In this document: positions 27,910 through 36,846 of the stretch, one piece after another | Numbering within the stretch: the stretch's first letter is position 1 | Layout of the letters: each line of letters begins with the position of its first letter | Source: Phaeovibrio sulfidiphilus | GTDB lineage: Bacteria; Pseudomonadota; Alphaproteobacteria; Rhodospirillales; Rhodospirillaceae | Length of the DNA: 64,000 nt | Reading direction: 5' to 3' | Assembly: GCF_014861485.1 (NCBI RefSeq) | Contig: NZ_JACZHT010000001.1 | Span: 558,001-622,000, forward strand | Notes under the pieces: generated by a model | The model's input: only the letters and a program-made list of their open reading frames with translations | The model's database searches: none | Told to the model about the DNA's origin: nothing | Position numbers and translations under genes: made by a program

Positions 27910-29913
27910 TTATCCGCAGGACGAGCAGCACGCGTGGTGGTGATGCCCCTCGTCCTCGATCTTGGGAAGAGACCCGTCCGCAAGGGGCGCAGTGACCGCC
28001 GCCGCGATCTCTTTCGCCGGAGCCTTTTCCGGGTACCGGCGCCAGTGCAGCAGAAGGGACGAGTTGGCCACCACAATGACCGATCCGGCGTTGTGGACGA
28101 TGGCCGCCCAGAAGGGGTTCAGAAGTCCGGCCATGGCCAGCGCGATGCCCAGGAAGTTCAGGCCCAGGGACACGGCGATGTTGAACCGGACGGTTCCCAT
28201 CATGCGCCGGGACAGGGCGACCATGTGAGGGACGAACCGGATGTCGTCGCGGATCAGGACCACGTCCGCCGCGTCGACGGCAATATCCGAACCCACGCCG
28301 CCCATGGCCAGCCCGACCCGGGCCCGCTTCAGGGCGGGGGCGTCGTTGATGCCGTCACCGATCATCAGCAGCGGCTCGCCCCGACGCTCCATGGCGTCGA
28401 TGGCCTCCAGCTTGTCGCCGGGGAGACAGTTGGCCCGGACAGTGTGGATGCCGGCGCTGCGGGCGATGGTCCGGGCCGCCTCGGGGGCGTCGCCGGTCAG
28501 CAGGACGGGCGCCATGCCCAGGCCCTTCAGACGGGACACGGTCTCGGGGGCTTCGGGACGCAGGGTGTCCGCAAGGGCGACCAGCCCGGCGTAGCGACCG
28601 TCCACGGCCACATGGACCGGCGTTGCGCCGCTGGCAGCCAGGGTCTCGAGCTCGTGACGGACGCTCTCGGGGATGCTGACCGAGCGGCTCTCGAGAAAGG
28701 CCGCCTTGCCCGCCAGGACCGACTGGCCCCCCACGGTGCCCTCGACGCCCATGCCCGGAAGCATGGCGAAGTCCGAGGCCCGGTCAAGGTGACCCTGCCG
28801 CGCGCGGGCCGCGCGAACCACCGCCTTCCCGAGGGGGTGCTCCGAGCTCTCCTCCACCGCGCCGGCCAGGGCCAGCAGGCGGTCCTCGGTCAGGGACGGG
28901 TCAGCCGGGACAACACGCACCACCTCCGGGCGGCCCCAGGTCAGGGTGCCGGTCTTGTCGAACGCGATGTTCCGCACGCCGGCCAGACGCTCCAGGGCGT
29001 CCCCGGCCCGGACCAGGATACCGTATTTGGTCAGGTTGCCGATGGCGGCCACAATGGCGGTGGGCGTCGCCAGAACAAGGGCGCAGGGGCAGAACACCAC
29101 TAGGACGGAGGCGGCGCGCATCAGGGCCTCCTCGGGGCCGATGAGCCAGAAACACACGGCCCAGGTCCCGATGGCCGAGAGCACCGCACCGTACACGATC
29201 CAGCGGGCCCAGCGGTCCATCAGACGCACGATCCGCGCCTTGGACGCGTCCGCCGAGCGGACCAGCGCGATCATGCGACCGATGGCGGAGTCCCCGGACT
29301 CCCGGGTGGCCCGATAGGTCAGGGCCCCCAGCTGGTTCAGCGTGCCGCCGAACAGCTCGTCGCCGGGCTCCTTGTCGGCGGGCAGCGGCTCACCGTTGAT
29401 GAGGGACTGGTCCACCGCGCTGCGGCCGTCCAGGACCACGCCGTCCACCGGTACGGTCTCGCCGGGCAGAACCCGAAGGACATCGCCGACGCGGACCTGG
29501 GTCGCCACAACGACCTCCTCCACGCCGTCGTGCAGGCGGCGGGCCGTCCGGGGCGTCAGGCGCACCAGCTTCTCGATGCCGGCCCGGGCGCGGGCGACGG
29601 TGCGCTCCTCCAGAAGCTCACCGAGCATCATGATGAAGGCCACCTCGCCGGCCGCGAAAATCTCGTCGAGATAGATACAGGCGGCAAGGGCCAGGGTCAC
29701 CAGAAGGCCCGCCGTGATGGCGCGGCTGCGCGCAAGACCATCCAGGGCGGACCAGACAATGGGCCCTCCGCACAGGACAACGGCGATCCACGCCACATCC
29801 TGGCCCAGGACCGTCACGTCAAACGCACTCGCCACGAGGGCGGCCAGCGAAATCAGGAGAATGAGGGTGTTTCTCGGCCCCTCATCGGTCAGAAAGCGGG
29901 TAACGAACGTCAT
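27910..29913 (-). CDS. Heavy-metal P1B-type ATPase
   Basis: Inner-membrane metal-exporting ATPase, 667 residues. The metal-site motif CPC (275-277, in VVFCPCALVLATP), the phosphorylation motif DKTGT (319-323), the EHPLG segment of the nucleotide domain and a GDGIND segment in the hinge are all present. The actuator loop reads NGEP (173-176) where TGES is usual. There is no N-terminal HMA metal-binding domain; instead the C-terminus ends HHHHACCSSCG, a likely metal-binding tail. CPC fits Cu(I), though Zn/Cd pumps share it. A CsoR-like palindrome 28 bases upstream of the start favours Cu(I)-responsive control. Confidence 0.93.
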   Translation of the reverse strand: MTFVTRFLTDEGPRNTLILLISLAALVASAFDVTVLGQDVAWIAVVLCGGPIVWSALDGLARSRAITAGLLVTLALAACIYLDEIFAAGEVAFIMMLGELLEERTVARARAGIEKLVRLTPRTARRLHDGVEEVVVATQVRVGDVLRVLPGETVPVDGVVLDGRSAVDQSLINGEPLPADKEPGDELFGGTLNQLGALTYRATRESGDSAIGRMIALVRSADASKARIVRLMDRWARWIVYGAVLSAIGTWAVCFWLIGPEEALMRAASVLVVFCPCALVLATPTAIVAAIGNLTKYGILVRAGDALERLAGVRNIAFDKTGTLTWGRPEVVRVVPADPSLTEDRLLALAGAVEESSEHPLGKAVVRAARARQGHLDRASDFAMLPGMGVEGTVGGQSVLAGKAAFLESRSVSIPESVRHELETLAASGATPVHVAVDGRYAGLVALADTLRPEAPETVSRLKGLGMAPVLLTGDAPEAARTIARSAGIHTVRANCLPGDKLEAIDAMERRGEPLLMIGDGINDAPALKRARVGLAMGGVGSDIAVDAADVVLIRDDIRFVPHMVALSRRMMGTVRFNIAVSLGLNFLGIALAMAGLLNPFWAAIVHNAGSVIVVANSSLLLHWRRYPEKAPAKEIAAAVTAPLADGSLPKIEDEGHHHHACCSSCG

Positions 29914-29940
29914 GTCGGGTTCCCTCCCGGTGTTATACGC

Positions 29941-29956
29941 ATACCCCCTAGGGTAT
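29941..29956. promoter_or_regulatory. CsoR/RcnR-like operator
   Basis: ATACCC-CCTA-GGGTAT, a perfect 6-4-6 inverted repeat 28 bases before the P-type ATPase start. It fits the TACCC..GGGTA pattern of CsoR-family operators known for copper-responsive genes. A second, G-richer copy, TACCCC-AGG-GGGGTA, is at 30133-30147. No csoR gene is in the window. Confidence 0.55.
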
Positions 29957-30340
29957 AAAAACCGCGGGGAATGTCAAGCGGGCAGCGGGAAAGTTTCACA
30001 GGGACGGAGTGGAGCTGGGGCCCGGAAAAGGACGCTCGCGGGGCCAAGGGCCTGTCAAAAAAAGGGTTTTGGCCCCCGATCGCCCGCCCGACCCGGCGTG
30101 TTCAGGCGGAGCGCACCGCCGGGGCACGCCCCTACCCCAGGGGGGTATGCCGCCCGACTCCGGACCCGACCGGGGCAAGCGAACCGGCCCCCGCAGGCTC
30201 GGGGAAGCCCTGCAAAGCTCCGGTCCCCGGGCTCGACCCGGGGGCAGGATTGAGGCCGGGACCGCGACCGGACCGGTCACACGTCCGCGACCGATCCGCC
30301 AGCCGAACACCCGCGAGCCCCTCCAGCGAGGCCCCTCAAC
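29957..30340. other. Gene-free region upstream of the ATPase
   Basis: Contains the second CsoR-like palindrome (30133-30147) and an imperfect GGGGCCAA / TTGGCCCC repeat at 30040-30076. No gene is supported. Confidence 0.45.
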
Positions 30341-31621
30341 CTAGGACACGGAGGGCACCAGCTCGAGCGGGGGGCGAAGCCCGAAGCGCTTGCGAAGGGA
30401 GTCGAACGCGTGCCGGTGAACCCCGGCGATCTGCTCGGGGAACCCGAGACGGGCCACGTCCCGGGACACGGTATCCAGGGTGACGGCCATGCCCTCCGGC
30501 GTCAGGGCGGTGTCGCCGAAGAACTCCTCGGGACTGTCGGTCAACCGGACAGCATCCAGCACCACCTTGGCACAGGCGGCGATGTGCCGGCCCTCCGTGC
30601 GGGCGGGAACAAGAGACTGGATGTAGCGCAGCCGGCTCATCCCCGAGGGCAGGCACCCGGCCACCATGGGGATGCTCAGGGTCCAGCCCATCAGGCCACC
30701 CTGCTCCAGCCGGAAGGACTGGCGCTGGGTCAGGGCAATGGCCATGTTCTCGCCGCCGCGAACCCCACGGCCCGTCACCAGACGCGCCAGAAGCTGGGAG
30801 AACAGGGCCCGCTCGATCTGGGGATCGTTGCGGGACAGGGGCTGGCGCCCGCCGATCTCCCGCACGAACCGCTCGAACAGGGCCCGGCGGGCCACGGGAA
30901 GACGGCCCTGCCGGAAGGCCTCGCGCAGCATCCGGACGCTCGGCTCCTCCGGATCGATGGCGAACTCGTCGGGTCGCCCGTCGATCAGGTCCAGAATGCC
31001 GAAAAAGGCGTGGGCCAGGTTTGCCCGGTTCCCCAGCATTTCCACCACAACGGCGCCCAGGAACAGAATGTCCGACATGAACTCGTCCAAAACGGGCTCG
31101 AAGGCCGGGACGGTGTTTTGCTCCAGCGCAAGCAGAAGAATGTGGAGCTTCCGCCGGAAGTCACGAACCCTGTAAAGAGCCTGGGCCACCGCCTGCCGCG
31201 CCAGTGTGATTTCCGCCTCCGCAGGCAGGTTGGCCCTGCGCACAGCGTCGCAGAGCTCGGGAAAGCGCGTCAGGTCCAGCCCGGGGGGAAGGCCCGCGCT
31301 GTCGTAGCGGCGGGTCCGCTCGACCACGTCGTCAAACCAGGTGTAGAGCTCCTCACGGCGGGCGCGCACGCCAAAACGCTCGGGCTCCCGGTCGCACTGG
31401 GAGCGGACAACCGCCTCGATGGCACGGGCACACGCGTTCCCGTTGTGGTCGCGAAGACGACTCAGCGGCGTGTAGCAATGCAGGATCTCGGAGGGAAGAA
31501 CGACGCCCGCCTCGATGTAGCTCTTGAGAACCCGGCTGATGGTCATGCGGGAGTCCAGGGAGTAGACATCCTCGACGGACGCGCAGACCCAGGGATCCTC
31601 TATGGAATTGATGCGGTGCAA
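30341..31621 (-). CDS. Unassigned soluble protein
   Basis: About 426 residues, not recognised. Helix-rich, without a signal peptide or membrane helices, with many Arg/Glu pairs; segments such as AVAQALYRVRDFRRKLHILL and GGENMAIALTQRQSF stand out but match no motif I know. The start is uncertain: third-position GC bias begins around 31600, so I chose the in-frame TTG at 31621 (GGAAG 6 bases upstream). The first in-frame ATG at 31546 would give 401 residues. It is divergent from the FIST-GGDEF operon and may share its control region. Confidence 0.6.
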   Translation of the reverse strand: MHRINSIEDPWVCASVEDVYSLDSRMTISRVLKSYIEAGVVLPSEILHCYTPLSRLRDHNGNACARAIEAVVRSQCDREPERFGVRARREELYTWFDDVVERTRRYDSAGLPPGLDLTRFPELCDAVRRANLPAEAEITLARQAVAQALYRVRDFRRKLHILLLALEQNTVPAFEPVLDEFMSDILFLGAVVVEMLGNRANLAHAFFGILDLIDGRPDEFAIDPEEPSVRMLREAFRQGRLPVARRALFERFVREIGGRQPLSRNDPQIERALFSQLLARLVTGRGVRGGENMAIALTQRQSFRLEQGGLMGWTLSIPMVAGCLPSGMSRLRYIQSLVPARTEGRHIAACAKVVLDAVRLTDSPEEFFGDTALTPEGMAVTLDTVSRDVARLGFPEQIAGVHRHAFDSLRKRFGLRPPLELVPSVS

Positions 31622-32257
31622 GGGCGCGCTTCCAGACGAATTCCTGAAAAGACATCGGGAGTGTGGGATATGATCGTAAAGCAGATCCCGTCGCTCGAAA
31701 AGCGGGATTTCAGCGGTTGCCCGGGGAACCCGCTCCCCCGTTTCACACCCGGCACACCCGTTCCGGACCCGGAACACACAGGGGGCGCCAGGGGCCTGAG
31801 CGGCCACGGAGACTCCGAAAACCGGGCTCCGTCCGGAACGCCCGCGCCGGGAGCCGACCGCCCGCACGGCCCGGATCGCCCCGAAGGACCGGTCCTTCAG
31901 AGATATGCCCTGCCCTTATAAGAATCAATGGGCATGGGCGACAACGTCCTGCGGCCCCGCCAAATCGCGCCACCAGAACAACTCAGGGATGCGACACACC
32001 CCCAGCCCGCAGGAGGCCGGAACCCCGGTGCCCCAACACCGCAAAATCAGTTGAAGGCCGGGGGCGTGCGCCCCATCTACAGGGCGAGACCGCGCGCAAG
32101 CCGGAGACCGGGGCGCGGCCCCCACGCTCGGCCTGCGCGCCGCACTCTGGAATTACACACCGGTTTGTGTATATAGTGACGCGAGCAAAAGGCCCAACTC
32201 TCTCGGGGCAGCACTTTCCCGCCGCTTCGAGTTCACTTCGCAGGCCCTGAACCCGAC
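31622..32257. other. Divergent intergenic region before FIST gene
   Basis: GC-rich, no gene supported. An AT-richer patch at 32151-32178 holds an imperfect palindrome (ACACACCGGTTTGTGT) and a TATATAGT that may be the -10 box of the FIST operon. Confidence 0.45.
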
Positions 32258-33463
32258 ATGCACGTCAGCATTGGATACAGCGAAAACCCCGACACCACGC
32301 TTGCGGGACTTCAGGCAGCCCAGACGGCCCTGAGAGCCGGGATTTCCACCCAGCCCTGTCTGATGGTGCTGCTGTTTTCGACAGCGCGCCACGACCCCGC
32401 CGTGCTGAGGCAGGCGGTGGCGTCTGTCTTTGGCCCCGAGGTCATGGTGGTAGGGGGCGGAGCCATCGGGGTCATCTCGAATGACCGCCTGGGCTACGCG
32501 GGGGATCAGGTGGGCCTGGCGGCCTTCTGGATGAAGGCCAACACGGTGGACCTCCTGGTCCAGGGCGATGTGCCCCAGAACGAGGATGCGACCGGCGAGG
32601 CCCTGGGAAAACGGCTCTCCGCCTTGGGCGTGACCCCGGCCTCCCCGGTCCTGTTCTTCTACGACGCGGTGGACCGGGCACGGTGCGGGCTTCAGCCCGT
32701 GATGGTCACCCCCATGCTGGAGGGCATGAAGCGGACCCTGGGCTACTACCCCGCCCTGTGCGGCGCGGGGCTCCAGGGCGATTTCATCTGCACTCCCACA
32801 AAGCAGTGGACCGGCGACGGAATTTCCAGCGGCAACGCGCTGGCCCTTGTGTTCTCGAACGGGGTGCAGATCGACACCACCATCATCCACGGCTGCTGGC
32901 CCGCAACCGGGTACTACACCGTCACCCGGGCCGACCGGCAGACCATTCTGGAGATCGACGGGGTTCCGGCCCTGACCTTCATGAACTCCCTTCTGGGAGA
33001 GGCCATTCCGCCCGAGGAGTACGCCTTTTTCCTGATGCTCGGCGTGAACAAGGGAGACCCCTGGGCCGACTTCAACGAGAACAGCTATGTGAACCGGCTG
33101 TGCCTCACCATCGACCGGGAACGCAACGGACTCGTGATGTTCGAGCCGGACATGGTGGAGGGCACCCGCTTCCAGATCATGCACCGGAGCATGGACCTGA
33201 ACTACATCCCTCCGAAGGTCGAGGGATTATTTAATCGTCTGAACGGTAGAAAACCGGTTTTTGCCTTCTATATCGATTGTGCGGGCCGCGCTGCGGCCTA
33301 CGCGGGAATTGATCAGGAGGATGGCCAGACCGTGCGGGAAATCGTCGGCGACCGGGTTCCTCTCCTGGGGATTTACTCGGGCGTTGAGATCGCCTCCGTT
33401 GAGGGGCTGCCCAGAGGACTCGATTGGACGGGCGTTTTCTGCCTGTTTAGTGTGGAAACATGA
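32258..33463 (+). CDS. FIST-domain sensory protein
   Basis: 401 residues. FIST_N (about 20-215) and FIST_C (about 225-375) domains are indicated by the LFSTARHDPAVL start, the VVGGGAIGVIS glycine-rich turn near residue 70, the GLQGDFICTP segment, and the late FYIDCAGRAAAY and LLGIYSGVEI segments typical of FIST_C. FIST proteins are predicted to bind small ligands, possibly amino acids, and are often encoded with or fused to signalling domains. The stop overlaps the ATG of the diguanylate cyclase by 4 bases, strong evidence that the two form a sensor-output pair. The ligand is unknown. Confidence 0.88.
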   Translation: MHVSIGYSENPDTTLAGLQAAQTALRAGISTQPCLMVLLFSTARHDPAVLRQAVASVFGPEVMVVGGGAIGVISNDRLGYAGDQVGLAAFWMKANTVDLLVQGDVPQNEDATGEALGKRLSALGVTPASPVLFFYDAVDRARCGLQPVMVTPMLEGMKRTLGYYPALCGAGLQGDFICTPTKQWTGDGISSGNALALVFSNGVQIDTTIIHGCWPATGYYTVTRADRQTILEIDGVPALTFMNSLLGEAIPPEEYAFFLMLGVNKGDPWADFNENSYVNRLCLTIDRERNGLVMFEPDMVEGTRFQIMHRSMDLNYIPPKVEGLFNRLNGRKPVFAFYIDCAGRAAAYAGIDQEDGQTVREIVGDRVPLLGIYSGVEIASVEGLPRGLDWTGVFCLFSVET

Positions 33464-34629
33464 GCGAGAACAAAAACCGCGATGAAAACTCAGCCGCGAC
33501 CCCGGCCGAACTTCAGCGGGAAAACCGGTACCTTCGCAAATGCCTCGAACACAGCGCGGCGCGCCTTCTGATCGCCGACACCCGGGCGATTGCCATTCGC
33601 CAGGAGCTCGAGCAGAAGCGCCGGGGCTTCGCGCTTATGGCCGAGCTGGCCGTGGCGCTGGGGCATGACGCGGACTACCAGGGCGTTTTCAACTCCACCG
33701 CCCGGCGCATCAACGCCGCCTTGAACATGCAGCGCACGGCCGTGCTGATTCCGGCCGGGGGAAGCGCCTTCAAGCCCATTGTGCTCCAGGGGTACTCCCA
33801 GGAGGAGCAGGACAAAATCGGGCGGCGCCTCATCAAGGTCGGCCCCGATCTCCTGGACCCCAGAAACCCCATGCTGATCACCGGCGACGACCCGAAAGAG
33901 CTCCACGCCGCCTTCCGCAGCTCCCTCGCCCTGCCCTACCTGATCGCGGCACCGGTGCTGCTGCACAGTAACATTGTCGCCCTGGTCGTCACGGGCCGCA
34001 TGACCGAGCAGCGCCCCTTCCTCCCCCAGCTGGGGTGGACCGACGTGGAAACCGTCCAGACCGTGGCCTCGTACCTGGCCGCCATCCTCGCCGGATATCG
34101 CCTGCGCCAGGCCGAGGATCTCGCCAACGTGGACCCCCTGACCCAGTTGCCCAACCTGCGCGGCACCACCGAGCGCATGAGCCAGATCCTGGACTACGCC
34201 CGAAACGAGAACCTCTACGCCGCGACCCTGTTCGTCGACCTGGACAGCTTCAAGGTGGTGAACGACACCCACGGCCACGCGGTGGGGGACATGGTGCTGC
34301 GCGTCGTGGCCGAGCGCCTGACCCACGCCGTGCGCGAGTTCGACCTTGTGGGCCGCATTGGGGGCGACGAGTTTATCGTGGTCCTGTCCCACATCTCCCG
34401 GCCGGACGACGCGGCCACCGCGGCCAGGAAGATCATCACCTCCCTGTCCCAGCCCATCGAGATCAACGGCGCCCTGTGCCAGGTGGGCGCCAGCGTGGGC
34501 ATCGCCATCTTCCCGGAGCACGGAACGGACGAGTCCGTGCTGATCCACGTGGCGGACGAGGCCATGTACGAGGTCAAGCGCACCGGAAAGAACAACTTCG
34601 CCTATGCCCGCCGGTCGGTGGCGCTCTGA
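33460..34629 (+). CDS. GAF-GGDEF diguanylate cyclase
   Basis: 389 residues: a coiled-coil N-terminus (about 15-55), a GAF-like domain (about 55-212), then a GGDEF domain (about 220-385). The active-site motif is intact, GGDEF at 301-305, and the product-inhibition I-site RxxD is present exactly 5 residues before it (Arg292-Asp295). It should make c-di-GMP from two GTP and be feedback-inhibited. No membrane segment is seen, so it is cytoplasmic. It is translationally coupled to the FIST gene by an ATGA overlap, so FIST may control it. Confidence 0.95.
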   Translation: MSENKNRDENSAATPAELQRENRYLRKCLEHSAARLLIADTRAIAIRQELEQKRRGFALMAELAVALGHDADYQGVFNSTARRINAALNMQRTAVLIPAGGSAFKPIVLQGYSQEEQDKIGRRLIKVGPDLLDPRNPMLITGDDPKELHAAFRSSLALPYLIAAPVLLHSNIVALVVTGRMTEQRPFLPQLGWTDVETVQTVASYLAAILAGYRLRQAEDLANVDPLTQLPNLRGTTERMSQILDYARNENLYAATLFVDLDSFKVVNDTHGHAVGDMVLRVVAERLTHAVREFDLVGRIGGDEFIVVLSHISRPDDAATAARKIITSLSQPIEINGALCQVGASVGIAIFPEHGTDESVLIHVADEAMYEVKRTGKNNFAYARRSVAL

Positions 34630-34853
34630 AACCGGCTCCCGGGGCGGGATCGTCCGCCCCCCGTGATCCCGACCCCGTCCGGCCGCCTCCCTTTCCCGCC
34701 GGACCACCCGGCCGCAGGCCGGACACGACCCGTGCGGTGGCACCCCCGCAACTCCCCCCGGGAAACCCGTTGACACGCACCGGGCTCCCATGATGTCCTG
34801 GCCCCCGACCCCATATCCGGGTATCGGACTCTCCCCACACGAAGGGCGGTGCC

Positions 34854-36086
34854 ATGAACTCCTACGCCGAGCCGGGGCGGAACGCCGGATCCCCGCAGCC
34901 GGACGGACCCGCGCGGACGGGTCGCGCCCCCAGGGCCAGCGGCAAACCGGGCGACACCCGCGCTCCGCACAGACCCGGACCGGGAACGGCGGCCCCGGGC
35001 CACCCCTCGCCGGATCCGGGCACGCCCGCGGGCACGCCCAGGGATTCCGCCGCGCCGGGCCCCTTCACCTTCATTGACCTGTTCGCGGGGATCGGCGGCC
35101 TGCGCCGCGGCTTCGAGACCATCGGCGGCACCTGCGTCTTCACCAGCGAGTGGGACCGGTTCAGCCAGAAGACCTACCGCGCCAACTATCCCCACGACGC
35201 CCATCCGATTTTCGGCGACATCACCGCGCGGACCGACGACGACATCCCTCCCCACGACGTCCTTCTGGCGGGCTTCCCCTGCCAGCCGTTCTCCATTGCG
35301 GGCGTATCGAAGAAAAACGCCCTGAACCGCCCCCATGGCTTTGCCTGTGAATCCCAGGGCACGCTGTTTTTCGAGATCCGCCAGATCCTGGAGCGCCACC
35401 GCCCGAAGGCCTTCCTTCTGGAGAACGTCCGGAACCTGGCCAGTCACGACCGGGGCCGGACCTTTTCCGTGATCCGCAAGGTGCTGGAGGAGGATCTGGG
35501 CTACCACGTGCAGTACCGGATCCTGGATGCGAAATCCTGGCTCCCCCAGCACCGGGAGCGGATCTTCATCGCCGGGTTCCGGGATCCCTGCGCCTTCCGG
35601 TTCGACGCCCTCGAATGCCCCGAGCCCGCGTCCGGCCCCCGGCTGGGCACGATCCTGCATCCGGAAAACGGCGCCGAGGCCCCCGAGCCCCCCTACACCG
35701 AAGGCAACATCGGCCGGGTCTCGCCGCGCTACACCCTCAGCACCCACCTGTGGACCTATCTTCAGGAGTACGCGGCCCGGCACAGGGCCCGGGGCAACGG
35801 CTTCGGCTTCGGCCTGTGCGGACCGGAGGATGTGGCCCGGACCCTCTCGGCGCGCTACTATAAGGACGGCTCGGAAATCCTGATCCATCAGGACGGCGGG
35901 CGACCGCCCCGGCGCCTGACCCCACGGGAGTGCGCCCGCCTGATGGGCTTCGACAAACCCGGCGGGCAGGACTTCGTCATTCCCGTCTCGGACACCCAGG
36001 CCTACCGGCAGTTCGGGAACTCGGTGGCCGTGCCGGTGGTGGAGGCCGTTGCCCGCCTGATGAGCCCCTTCATCCACAGCGCCTGA
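34854..36086 (+). CDS. dcm: C5-cytosine DNA methyltransferase, Dcm-like
   Basis: 410 residues. Motifs of m5C methylases are in order: [14 protein letters not shown] (I, about 73), GFPCQPFS with nucleophile Cys143 (IV), ENVRN (VI, 190-194), [11 protein letters not shown] (VIII), [13 protein letters not shown] (IX) and [11 protein letters not shown] (X). The target-recognition region ([20 protein letters not shown], then LSARYYKDG) closely resembles that of E. coli Dcm, so CCWGG is the likely site (inference). The first 70 residues are a Pro/Gly/Ala-rich tail with no motif; translation may start later. It is followed by vsr, the usual partner. No restriction enzyme is nearby. Confidence 0.93.
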   Translation: MNSYAEPGRNAGSPQPDGPARTGRAPRASGKPGDTRAPHRPGPGTAAPGHPSPDPGTPAGTPRDSAAPGPFTFIDLFAGIGGLRRGFETIGGTCVFTSEWDRFSQKTYRANYPHDAHPIFGDITARTDDDIPPHDVLLAGFPCQPFSIAGVSKKNALNRPHGFACESQGTLFFEIRQILERHRPKAFLLENVRNLASHDRGRTFSVIRKVLEEDLGYHVQYRILDAKSWLPQHRERIFIAGFRDPCAFRFDALECPEPASGPRLGTILHPENGAEAPEPPYTEGNIGRVSPRYTLSTHLWTYLQEYAARHRARGNGFGFGLCGPEDVARTLSARYYKDGSEILIHQDGGRPPRRLTPRECARLMGFDKPGGQDFVIPVSDTQAYRQFGNSVAVPVVEAVARLMSPFIHSA

Positions 36087-36111
36087 GCCCCGGACCGGGG
36101 AAGGAGCGGGC

Positions 36112-36846
36112 ATGGCCGACATTTTCGACCCCGAAAAACGCAGTACCCTCATGGCCGGGATCCGCAGCCGGGACACGGCTCCGGAAATCGCCCTGCGCAA
36201 GGCCCTGTTTGCCCGCGGCCTGCGCTACCGCATCCATGACCGGACCCTGCCCGGAACCCCGGACCTGGTGTTCCCCCGCTTCCTGGCTGTGATCTTCGTG
36301 AACGGCTGCTTCTGGCACGCCCATGACTGCCACCTGTTCCGCCTTCCCGGCTCCCGGACAGCGTTCTGGGAAGCCAAGCTCAACGGCAACCGGGCCCGGG
36401 ATTGCGCCCATGCGAACGCGCTTCTGACACAGGGCTGGCGCGTGCTCACGGTCTGGGAATGCGCCCTGAAGGGCCGCACCCGCCTGGCGCCGGAGGCCCT
36501 GGTGGAGCGGGTTGTCGAGTGGCTGGAGTCCGGCGCGGCCAGCGGCTGTATCGAGGGGGCGCGGCCCGGCACCGCCCCGTCCAAGGGGGCCGGCCGCGAC
36601 ACGGCCCGCCAGGCTGCCAGCGACGGCGCCACCGGGGCTGCCTGCGTGCCCGCCACCGCACCCGCGCCCGGCCCGCACACCCCGGTGCAGAAAGGCGGGC
36701 GGGCCATTGGGAACACGGGTGTCCGGACGGACACGCAGACAGCGCCGGCCAAAGCCCCGGCCGGGAGGGCCAAAGCCCCGACCGGGAAGACGAACCGCAG
36801 CAGGCGACGGGGCACCGGAGCCCCGCCCTCCGCTAGCGAAGACTGA
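36112..36846 (+). CDS. vsr: Very short patch repair endonuclease Vsr
   Basis: Nicks DNA 5' of T in T:G mismatches left by deamination of 5-methylcytosine, at sites methylated by the adjacent Dcm. The core is residues 1 to about 145: RSTLMAGIRSRDTAPEIALR, then LPGTPDLVF with the catalytic Asp, and the VNGCFWHAHDC block with zinc/active-site Cys and His. Vsr proteins are usually 135-160 residues; this one has 244, the last 95 being Ala/Pro/Gly/Lys-rich and probably disordered. It begins 25 bases after dcm. Its 3' end overlaps the convergent tonB by 14 bases. Confidence 0.92.
   Translation: MADIFDPEKRSTLMAGIRSRDTAPEIALRKALFARGLRYRIHDRTLPGTPDLVFPRFLAVIFVNGCFWHAHDCHLFRLPGSRTAFWEAKLNGNRARDCAHANALLTQGWRVLTVWECALKGRTRLAPEALVERVVEWLESGAASGCIEGARPGTAPSKGAGRDTARQAASDGATGAACVPATAPAPGPHTPVQKGGRAIGNTGVRTDTQTAPAKAPAGRAKAPTGKTNRSRRRGTGAPPSASED

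Noticed and set aside
34854-36846. Restriction-modification system
   Set aside because: Only a Dcm-type methylase and the repair nuclease Vsr are present; no restriction endonuclease gene is adjacent.
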